Positions 26,501 to 38,500 of a stretch of 64,000 nt of DNA are shown here, piece after piece. Source of the stretch: Rapana venosa. Its lineage: Eukaryota > Mollusca > Gastropoda > Neogastropoda > Muricidae. Each line of letters begins with the position of its first letter. Position 1 is the first letter of the stretch. The stretch is from NCBI GenBank assembly GCA_028751875.1, contig CM054157.1, positions 5,947,470 through 6,011,469 on the forward strand, in the 5' to 3' direction. The notes under the pieces are model-generated. The model saw nothing but the letters and a program-made list of their open reading frames with translations. It did not search any database and was not told the origin of the DNA. Both the position numbers and the translations under genes were made by a program.

Positions 26501-29500
26501 GTTTCATCAAAAGATAGCTTTACTTCTCTGAGGGTCACTCAGACAGTGAGTCTTAAGCAAGTTGAACCTCATGGAGCCCATGTCTTCCTGATCAAAGTGT
26601 GCAGGCAGGGACCGTTAGTGTCATCACCCATACCACTAGCTATGGCTGGCCTACTCCACTATGAAAAGTGTACAACTTTTTAGGGGGGCCAGGTAGCCTG
26701 GTAGTCAGAGCACTGGAATGGTGATGTGATGGGTAACTGAAGGTGCAGGTTCAAGTTTCTGTTCAGGCATTCATTTCACAGGACTTTTCCCCTGCAGTTA
26801 ACATCGCTACCGACTCCATTCCACTGAGATTCCTTTGGAAGCCATTATAAACTGAGGTCTTACGATGTGTTCACACAGAACATCTTGCATAATATGTTAA
26901 AAGACAACTATTCTGTATAGATCTTCAAATACAATATATATATATATTCGTACATACACATAGTTGAGTCTATGGTACCTGTAATTTACCAGAAACTATT
27001 CATGAGTCTCTCTCTCTGAATGTGTGTGTGTGTGAGCTTGCGCATGAAGTGCATTTGTGTGTATGTGGTCGCACACAGGGATCCAAACAACATATACACA
27101 TGTGTTTGCACACACATCCCCACAAACACGCATCTATATCACAGAACATCTCACGCGCACGTTAAATCCTGTTCCGCTTTTCGTAAAGAGTAGGCCATTG
27201 CGTGCCGGAGGGAACAGATGACAGAATTTACAACACCCTATACACAACGGGGACTGGATGTAAAAAAAAAGCACATAAGCGCTTATTCCATTATTCTCGA
27301 TATAAAAGAATAAAATAAAATATATATACACACGGGGGGTGACGGGATAGCTCAGTGGTCGGAGCACTCGCTTTCCCCTAGCCAAGTTAAGCAGCGTCGT
27401 CGAGCGTGGTTACCAGTTGGATGGGTGACCGTTTGCGCGCCTTGGCTTCAGTACAGTATCCGCCAGTTCACCCAGCTGTAAATGGGTACCTGCCCTCTTT
27501 AGGGTCAGGGAAGGTCAAGCAGCGAGGGAGAGGAGGAGATGGGCACCGCCCTCAATATGCTGGCCCTAGAGAAGTGAGGTCTCTGACGCCTCGCTCCCCT
27601 ACGACCTTAATATAGGTGATGGGACACCTTTACCTTTTACCTGTACACACACTCAAGACACACATCCCCTACCTGCCAGGCCAACAGGTGGTCAGAGGGT
27701 CCTGGTCCAACCGCAGCACGTAGTACAGATCCAGTGACGCCGTGCCCGTCAGCTCCGCCGCAGTCACCGCCGAGTGCACGCTGACCTCGGCATCCGGGGG
27801 CGAGAGGTCAAAGGTGTCCACGGGGTTGGCGTCGGTGTCTTCCTTGTACAGCATGAGGCAGGACCCTTCCAGCTCCATCCAGCGCTTCTCCCACCCTGGC
27901 TTCCCTGTCCTGCGGGCCAGGTCAGCAGACATGGGACTTTGTTGCGGCAACCAAGTCGCTAATTTGTGTCCATAGTTTTCTGTTCAGTCTATAATCCAGG
28001 GCCGATCTAACACAGTAGTATACGGTATCTGTCCAGTCATTCCCATTTTACGGAGATAGCCATGCAAACCAAGCTGTACAGCCCCACAAGAGGAGCTGGA
28101 AAGGAGTCACTCATTTGTGTCCATAGTTCTCTGTATAGTCTATAAGCCAGGGCCGATCTAAGACTGTAGTATACGGTACCTGTCTAGTCATTCCCATATT
28201 ACGGAGATAACCATGCAAACCAAGCTGTACGGCCCCACGAGAGGAGCTGGAAAGGAGTCACTCATTTGTGTCAATATTTCTCTGCACAGTCTATAATCCA
28301 AGGCCAATCTAAGACAGTAGTATGCGGTATCTGTCTAGTCGTTCCCATATTACGGAGATAACCCTGCAAACCAAGTTGTACAGCCCCACGAGAGGAGCTG
28401 GAAAGGACTTGTAAATTATTTTTCCCCCAGACACATCTGATGACGTAAAAGCGAACGACAAAAGAAGAAGATTTCCATACTTAAGCATACAAATATTACA
28501 GCTTATAAAGCAGTTCTTCATTTCAAACTTTACCAACAATTCTAAATAATAATAGAAAATCTCATTACTATGACTGATAATTAACTTACACATCATTTTT
28601 AGGCTTATCTGACACTACCACTGAAAAAAACCAGCAACCCCCCCCCCACCCGACAAAAACAAAAAAGGAAAAACCCGGCTTTCCATCAAACTTACAGTAG
28701 TTCTTGTTGTCAACTTGTTGATAGGTAGCAGTCAGTTTGTTTTGAAGTTTCTTCAGTTTTCTGTCAATTGTATCTACAGATAAATAACCACCAATGCAAC
28801 ACACACACACACACTCACACACACTTACACACTCACACACACTTGGCCCAGGTCAAAAGCTGTGTCAGTTATTGATGTCAGCTAATTGCCAAGCCCTACA
28901 TTAAAATGTTGTTATGTTTAAAATGTTGTGTTGAGATTGCCTTCAGCCATGACAAGCTCTTAACATAACAACCTGCACTCTCCTTTATAGGAGAAAAAAT
29001 CCTCTGAAGTCGGAGTATGGCTGCCTATGTGGCGAGGTGCTTGAAAAGAGTCATACACGCAAACTTCTCATCCAGTGTGTACTTCCTATCTCACAGTGAT
29101 TCCCAGGTGGGATGAGTGAGGCAGAGTGCATGTTCTGGGTGACCCCCAGAGTGTAAAGCTGGGGAACGCACAACAACAACAACAACTCACACACAACACA
29201 CTACAAAACGCAACATCAACCATACACACACACGGGGGGGGGGGGGGGGGGGGGAAGGTATACATACACATACACACACACACACACGGCAGCAGCAACA
29301 GCAGCAGTCCGTTTACCTGGGCACTTTGAGCCAGCCTCCATCCGGATGCTGAGAGGCTCCAGGGTGGAGTCCATCTCTGCCTCCTCGATGCGAGACATCA
29401 TGTCGGCAAAGTGCCGCACGTACTCTGTGGGCAGGCCACAGGTGGCCGGCACGGAGGAGGCACACTTGGGATGCACCACCATTCCACACTCTGCGGAAGT

Positions 29501-32500
29501 AACAAAGTAAAGGTAAAGGAGTCCCATAACCTGTAAGGTCGTAGGGGAGCGAGGCGTCAGAGACCTCACTTCTCTAGGGCCAGCATATTGAGGGCGGTGC
29601 CGCCCATCTCCTCTCCCTCGCTGCTTTACCTTCCCATTTACAGCTGGGTGAACTGGGGGAACTGTACTGAAGCCAAGGCACGGCGCAAACGGTCACCCAT
29701 CCAAGTGGTAACCCACGCTCGACGCTGCTTAACTTGGCTGGGGGGAAAGCGAGTGCTCCGACCACTGAGCTATCCCGTCCCCCCTCTGTGGAAGTAACAA
29801 CACATAATAATAATAATAATGATGTATGGAATTTATATTGCGCTGAATCTTGTAAAGCAACAAATCATCAAAGCGCTCAGATGACTTTTTTTCTTTTTCT
29901 TTTTTGTTGTTGAATATATCGAGGATAATGGAATAAAAGCACTCATGTGCTATTTTTACATCCAGTCCCCGTGTGTATGCGGTTTTGTAAATTTTGTCAT
30001 CTGTTCCTGCCGTTCCTTCAGTTTGTGTAATGGATGAATGCTTCAGCGTTTGGTTTATAATGTACATGTATGCGTTTTTTGTTTTACTCCACAATAGGTT
30101 TGATTATAGTTTGCTTATATGAAACCTTCCAGTTGGATTTTGATGCTTGTTTTTAACTGGATACAGTTTAACAAACAAACAAAAACTCCACCAAACAAAG
30201 CAGTTTTATTCAGCTTTAGTTTCTTTTTTTCTCTGCCACACTGACTGAGCATTGCACTTTAAACCCTCAGCTGGTGTTTTACTTTCAAACAGTCTGTCTT
30301 GTCTAGTCTTAATCAGACTAAACTTTGCAACATGCCTTTACTTTCAAAGTTTCCCAAGTCAGTGATCACTCAAACCCATTCAGGGATTTCTTTTTTTTAA
30401 ACAGAAGACCTGGTGTAAAAAATGACCATCAGCTTAAAAATGATAAGATTTTACAAAATTCAGACCTCTCATGATCAGTGTGCTGTAGTGTTTTCAGTGA
30501 TATTCAAAAAAATGCCTTGTCTGTCCCCTTGTTATGTTGGACCTGTTGCTTCAGTATCAAGAAAAGAAACTGCCCTGACTGAATCATGGATATGACCGTA
30601 GCAAGAGGGTTGGTCAGAGACATGCCAATGTGGCAGCTGTGCATGAGGAGCTACTGTTGTAAAAGATAAAACCACCAAGTTAGAACCTCCTGCTATGCAA
30701 TGAAGGGAAGGTTTACTGTAAAATCCTTTCTCCAGCAGTAACACAGCACATCAATCAAACAAGGGCTGGACTGAAGCTCTCTCAAGACCTGTTACAGCAA
30801 ACAGCCAGATAACTTTTTTTTTAATCATTCCTTGGCTGGAGCTCTGAGGTTCAATGGAGAGATTTCTGTGCATGCAACTGTATTCTTCCCCACCATTTAG
30901 GTACCCACATTAGGACTTTGGGATGATGTCTAAACACGACACCTGTGAGCATGTGGGGTTGTTTTTTAATTAAAGATTTTGTCACTGGTTCCTACCAGCA
31001 CGAAATGGCCCACTCTTCCCAAAGGCGGAAATGCTTTTTAACGTGTGCACAAGATGTTCTGTGTGGATTCACACACAGGGCCTCGGTTTACCCAAAGAAC
31101 TTTTGACATTCAGTTCCATTTTCTCGTCACACTAGGAAGAAAGAGCAAGGCCAGGAATCGAACCCAGAACCTCGCAGTTCACTTGTTAGGAAGGTGAACA
31201 TCTTAACCGTCCTGCAACGTTCCTGCTTTGAGATGCCAACTTGAAACCTGTAAGAAATCGGCTAAGCTTGTGCAACAAAATACTCTTTACTTTCGATACT
31301 GAACACAAACAAACAACACAAATCAAAAACAAAGAAACACACACACAAAAAAAAGATACAGAAAACCACGAGACCAAAGGCCCAACAAGACACATCAAAC
31401 CAACCAACCAACCAACCGACCGACCCATCTAACTGCCAAACCCGGGACCCACCCTGGCACTTGGAGGCCTGTTTGACGAAGTGCACGCTGCCCAAACACA
31501 GCCCGCACTTGGTGGCGCGCGTGTTGAGCCCCGTCACGAAGCGGTGGGGGATGTTGTGGTGCATGCGCTGCGGGGTGGGCTGCGCGGGCACGTGGTACCG
31601 CGGCGACCCGACCTCTGGGCGGGGGTGGCCGCTGTCTGAGCCGACGGGGAGCGGACAAGGGAGGCCACTGCGGCGTGCTGCTTGTGCGGGGTCAGGGCCG
31701 CTGGTTGTCCACTTTCTCCTTCAGCGGACCTTTCAGCTTCAACACTGCACACCAGGTGGATTTGGGGGGGATTGCATTCACAGAGAAACGCTATGTGTGA
31801 TGTGTGTGTACAGAATGCAGGAACCAAGACAGTGAGAAAAAACAAGAAGGAACACACACACATGTTGTTGTATGTTTGTCCGTCGTGTCTGACGATGACC
31901 TCCAAAACAGCAGAGGAGGAGGCAGCTGCTGTTTGTGGAAACTGGGCAGAAATTTGAGTATAGTGGAGATGCTTGCCCACAGTACATCCCCACTCTCTCG
32001 GCCAAGTGGGCATAAGGACAGTCAGCGTTGGAGATGTTCTCCAAAGGCCAACCAGCCCCCCCCAGGGCTGCAGCACATAAGGACTGTGCGAGTCAAGCCT
32101 CCTAGTGAGAGAGTCATAGTCGATCACTAAAGACTAAGCTGTAAAGTGGAATTCCATGAGTGGGAAAGCCACTGGTCATACAGCCTCTCACTTTGCTGTT
32201 GCCCCCAGCGTCAATGGTTTAATCAAGAACTGTGATAAAGCCCAGGCGCTGACGGTAACACACACGTGTCCATGCACAGATATATGCATGCTACATCTTC
32301 CGAGTTACAAACCACTACTTTTTAAACAGCATCAACCCCCGTACTGGCTTACAGACTGCCACTGGCATTTCTTTAACAGACTGACAATTGATGACTAGAT
32401 TTCAATGGACTACTAAGAATTCTTTTTTCACTTTTCCCCAAGTCGCTACGTGCAATGTGTGTGTACAGAATGCAGGAAACCAGTGAGAAAAAAAACCAAG

Positions 32501-35500
32501 AAGGAACACACACACGTGTTCATGCACAGATATACGCATACTACATCTTCCAAGTTACAAACCACTACTTTTTAAACAGCATCAACCCCCATACTGGCTT
32601 ACAGACTGCCACTGGCATTTCTTTAACAGACTGACAATTGATGACTAGATTTCAATGGACTACTAAGAATTCTTTTTTCACTTTTCCCCAAGTCGCTACG
32701 TGCGATGTGTGTGTACAGAATGCAGGAACCAACCAGACAGTGAGAAAAAACAAGAAGGAACACACACACACATGTCCATGCACAGATATACGCATACTAC
32801 ATCTTCCAAGTTACAAGCAACTGCTTTTAAATGGCATCAGCCCCCACAAGCTTACAGATTCGCCTTTGTTTTTTTAACAGAATGACAATTAATACAATTG
32901 ATGAATAGATTTCAATGGACTCCCAAGAAATTTGTCTTCAGTTTTCTCTGAGGTTGTTTTTTTTCTAGCTAAGGGATCAGTCCAGTTTTCCTCATAACAA
33001 GTCACTTCAGCAGTGTATACTGGGACTCTAATCTATTCTAATCGTCTTGTTTATAAACAGCTATACTGGGACTGATTCTGCGTGTTCTGGCATCATCCTG
33101 GAGAATGCTGATCGTCTTCTTAGGGGTGTTGGTCTCCTCAATAGAGTGACACAGTACCTCTCTGAGAGCCACATGCTTCAGAAGGCTGAAGCGCAAAGTG
33201 TACACTATAATACTCAAAAAAGAGGACAACACCACACATATCACTTTTCAACACACACACACACACACAACCCACACACACAAGCACACACACTATACAC
33301 ACCCACAAAGATTGCGGCTGATACTCCTTAAGTTAAGGGGTGGGGTTTTTTCAATATCCTTTTTTTTTTCTTTTCATTTTACCATTTTCATTCCCTTGTG
33401 ATTATGAACAGGAGAATGAGGTCATCAGAGACATGGTCGGACTAACACCAATTCTCCACCATATCGAACAACAAAGGATCAGGTGGTTTGGTCACCTCAC
33501 TAGAATGCCGCCAACCAACCAGCCCTACGGGCATACACCACCAAACACAATGGCTGGAAAGCCAGAGGTAGACCAAGGAGACGATGGAGCGACTCCGTGG
33601 CTGACACCCTGCGAGCCCATGACCTGTCACTACATCAAGCCTCCCGCCTTGCTGCAGACAGACGTCTGTGTCTCCCCGCGACGCTGAAAGGCACCAGCGG
33701 CAGATGAAAGAAGAAGAAGAAGAAGAAGTTATTATGCGCAGATTCTCACATTCATTGTCCCGGGCAAACTTCTCCTCCCTGAGGCGGTCCAGCTGTTCCT
33801 GCAGTTTGGCCGTCTTCTTCTGCTCCTGCTCCAGCGCCGTGTGCAGGTCTGTCCACTGCAGGGGCAGGCCCGGAGCAGGGAAGCCCTCCCTGCTCTTGGT
33901 GCTGCCAAACCGCTTGCTGCTGCCCTGGGCAACACACACACAACAACAAGACCCGGTGCTAACGGCAGAACACAGACCGCTAAGGTCAGAACACGCAAGA
34001 CAAAGAGAGAGGGATGCTGTGGGGTTAGTTTGCTGTGACAATATGACAATACAGAGCTTGAGGCTGCGCTGGTTAATTTTTCTTCTTCATCATCATTGAA
34101 TGCTCAGACAGCGACTATTGTTGTCTACTGTATGAACGAAAATATGTTGTACTGCCGGTAAGCGCCTGACAAGTCAGGCCCAGCGCATCCAACCTCAGCA
34201 TGGGCCAGATTTGTTATGTTTTAAGTCTTTCTGGAAAAAAGGCAGGAGAATGGACCAAGAAGGCAGAAAATAGACATGAAGGAGGTGACAGGAAGAAAAG
34301 AAACAAGGCAGAAACAAAGAGAGTGATACAAGAGGAAATTCCTAGCACAGAATTTCCAGAAGGTGGGGATGCTATTTATACTGATTTGACCTGGAGATCG
34401 TAAACCCCCCACCCTTAATTCACCAGATGCTGCAAAGATTCAAACCCACGTCTTCATGGACCCATGATATGGAATTTGAATGGTCTCAACCACTCGACTC
34501 CTGCGTCCATCCATTCTCACATGGAGGAGCTGGTTAATTTACTCTGAGACAATAACAAAAGACAGCCACAGACAAGACATGGGACAGACTAAGACCACAA
34601 CATTTGGGGATAAATGAACTGTGAGAATATAATAACAGGAACAGAGATGGGCCATGAGACAAAGAGAGGGATATTTTAGGGGGACAGCTTGCAGTGAGAA
34701 TATTGACAATAAAGACAACAAATGAAATATTTTTTTAAAAGAAATTAAATTTTTTAAATGACAACAAAGACAACCAGAGGCAAGCCATAAGACAGAGACA
34801 ACCAGAGGCAGGCCATAAGAAAGATAGACCACAGGACGGGCATAAGACAGAGACAACCAAAGGCAGGGCATAAGAAAGACAGACAACCAGAGGCCGGCCA
34901 TAAAAAAAAAGACAGAGACAACCAGAGCCAGGCCATAAGAAAGATAGACCACAGGCAGGCCACAAGGCAGAGACAACCAGAGGCAGGGCATAAGAAAGAC
35001 AGAGACAACTAGAGGCCAGCCATAAAAAAGAGAGACAAGAGGCAGGCCATAAGAAAGATCACAGAGAGGCCATAAGAAAGACAGAGGCAACCACAGGGAG
35101 GCCATAAGAAAGACAGGGCGGCCATAAAAAAGACAGAGACAACCACAGGCAGGCCATAAGAAAGACAGAGACAACCACAGGCAGGCCATAAGAAAGACAG
35201 AGACAACCACAGGCAGGCCATAAGAAAGACAGAGACAGCCACAGGCGGGCCATAAGAAAGACAGAGACAGCCACAGGCGGGCCATAAGAAAGACAGAGAC
35301 AGCCACAGGCGGGCCATAAGAAAGACAGACAACCACAGGCAGGCCATAAGAAAGACAGAGACAAAGGCCAAGAGGAAGACAGGCAGAAAAGGTTTAATAC
35401 TACAGTAAGAAAATGACAGCAAACCTGACAGGCAGAGACAAGACAAGACAAGACAAGACAAGACAAGAGAGACAAAGGCACAACAGAGAAATAACTACAC

Positions 35501-38500
35501 TAATGTCAAAGGGAGTTAGTCTACTGTGAGAATGTAACAACAGCAACAGCCAGAGAGATGGCAGGGAAGGCAGAGAAACACTGAAAGGTCAGACACCAAT
35601 GAATGTTCCAGTGGTAGCACACCCATCTAAAGCGTGACAGGTCTGTGGTTCAATTCAAAACATGTCCACAATGGGAGACTCCCCCACCCCCCACCCCCAA
35701 TACTGTTATACTAAACCAAGAATAGTTGCTTGGATTTTTGTTGGGTTTTTTTGTTCTTCAGCTAGACATTTCTTTAACATGAACAATTTAACACTATGTT
35801 TTAACTGATATAACTTTGTTAAAAATCCATATTTCAGCTCCATACAAAAGAATGGTTTGAATATGTGAATAAAATTATTTCTGATTTATTTGTATTCGAC
35901 TTGTTTTTGAGTTCATCAGAAAATGCAAATTGAAGCTTTTTGCTTTGCCATCTAAGTAATGGCAAACATAACTAAAGACAAGTTTAGATGAAAATAACTC
36001 ACCTAGACATCTCATTTTATATTATTGTTCTTGCCAGAAATCTTCCTTTATCTAAAAACTAAGTTGTGTCTAAGAGGCACAGCCTGTTTTTAACTGTGTA
36101 TGCCTCTCAGAGTTTCTGATAAGACACTGCCATTACCAAAGAATAAACTCGAATTCAACACACAATATTTGCTTCATGTTTGGCATTAAGATTTATCATG
36201 ATTTCAAGTGCAAGTTTACTTACGAACAAAGAAAATAGGACTACACACCACCACCTTGTTTTACTTCATGTAAACAATGACATAACCCATAAACTGTGCA
36301 CCACATCAAATTCTGGCTTTTACAACATCATGAAACACATCTAGATGCATTTTGCCCCTTTGTCTGCTTTACAAATAAACAGGCCACAGGGGTTTTCTTC
36401 AAACAGTATCAAAATTAATCAATGATACATACCTCTTCATATTGTGGTAAACTTCTTCTACAGCAACTAACAATGTCAACATACAGTCAATTATCAAACA
36501 ACTTTTTTTTTCTAAATCCAGGTCAGTATACATCAGTACTATTGAAGTGTTCAGTCCATTCCTGTGTCCTTTAGTTTACTATAGAACTATACAGTCCACC
36601 ACCTATCCACCAGTACTATTGAAGTGTTCAGTCCATTCCTGTGTCCTTTAGCTTATCATAGAACTACACAATACAGTTCACCACCTATCCACCAGTACTA
36701 TTGAAGTGTTCAGTCCATTCCTGTGTCCTTTAGCTTATCATAGAACTACACAGCCCACCACCTATTCATCAGTACTATTGAAGTGTTCAGTCCATTCCTG
36801 TGTCCTTTAGCTTATCATAGAACTACACAGCCCACCACCTATTCATCAGTACTATTGAAGTGTTCAGTCCATTCCTGTGTCCTTTAGCTTATCATAGAAC
36901 TACACAGTTCACCACCTATCCACCAGTACTATTGAAGTGTTCAGTCCATTCCTGTGTCCTTTAGCTTATCATAGAACTACACAATACAGTTCACCACCTA
37001 TCCACCAGTACTATTGAAGTGTTCAGTCCATTCCTGTGTCCTTTAGCTTATCATAGAACTACACAATACAGTTCACCACCTATCCACCAGTACTATTGAA
37101 GTGTTCAGTCCATTCCTGTGTCCTTTGGCTTACTATAGAACTACCCAGTTCACCACCTATCCACCAGTACTATTGAAGTGTTCAGTCCATTCCTGTGTCC
37201 TTTAGCTTACTATAGAACTACATGATACAGTTCACCACCAATTCACCAGTAACATTGTGTTCAGTCCATTTCTGTATTTTCTATTTAATAATAATAATAG
37301 TAGATCTATCCCGATTACTATCCACATCTGGTACAGGGATTCCTCAGTAATCACTTGGGCCGTAACTTTACCTTTCTTGACAAAACGGATGACAACAGAT
37401 TCCCTCCAGCTTTCAGGATACTGACCTGTATGTCAAACAATACACTGAAATATTCCACCCAACAACAACAACATAGATTACCACGCTATTTCCAGTCCTT
37501 TTTAACAGTTTTCCATTTATGCCATCTGGTTGTCCTGGAACTCTTCCATATTTCGGCTTTTTGCAAATAATACTTCCTCTTCTGAAATATATCGATTCAA
37601 CATATACTTATCTTTATAATAATGTGTATTACTGCCACCTCTGTCTCCTGATTATTTCACAAATAAAATCATTTTCATGAACATCTTTTAATTCAAAGGC
37701 TTTTCATTCAAAATCTCATTCAGATTATTCCAAATTATTTTCTTATCATTAACTTTTTACACACAATTTCTTTTTCATGCTTACTGCCTGACCTTGGTCG
37801 CAATCTTTTAAAACTTTGATATGCTTAATCATATTGAATGTACTGTTCAGTCAGTTTTCTTCTCTTTTTTTTCATTTGAATGCAAGCTGATACGATATAG
37901 TTGTGTAATTTCTTTAGTCTACATGAAGTTTTCAATAAATTCTAATATATGGTATTGTTTTATTTGCTATGACTTTGCTTTTCACTGAAAAACACAAAAA
38001 ATGTCCACTGGCTGATGATCACATTTAATCATTTCTGAAACATTCAGGAAATGACAATTTTGTAATATAACATTAATCCTTAGAAAAATAAATTATGTAA
38101 TTTTGACACTATTCCTTACATTTCTAATGTACATATAGTGATCCTCTTAGTCACCTTTTGTGTGGGGAAAGGGGGGGGGGGGGCAAAAAAATACACAGAA
38201 AAATAATGATGGAAGGGGAGGGGTGACAGACACAACCTGTACTGAGGGGGATAATGTGTAAATAGACGCAAATAATGTGTAAGGATTGTCTACAAGGGAC
38301 ATGTGTGTGAATGGGAGTGTGTGCATGTGCATGTACACATATATGTGAATACATTAGGTGGGTTCTTTCAAGTATGCATTCACAATACACATGTGTGCAT
38401 GTGATTGCATTAGTTTGAATCCAAGTGAGCATCTGTGTGTAAGCCATCTGCACTAGTGATCCAACATGTTTGAAATTATTTTTTGTCACCACAGGACACC

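Noticed and set aside
34539..35481. Open frames of up to 265 codons on the minus strand, rich in repeated [18 protein letters not shown] residues
   Set aside because: They are the translation of the 32-bp minisatellite, in all three frames at once. No start context, splice sites or family.
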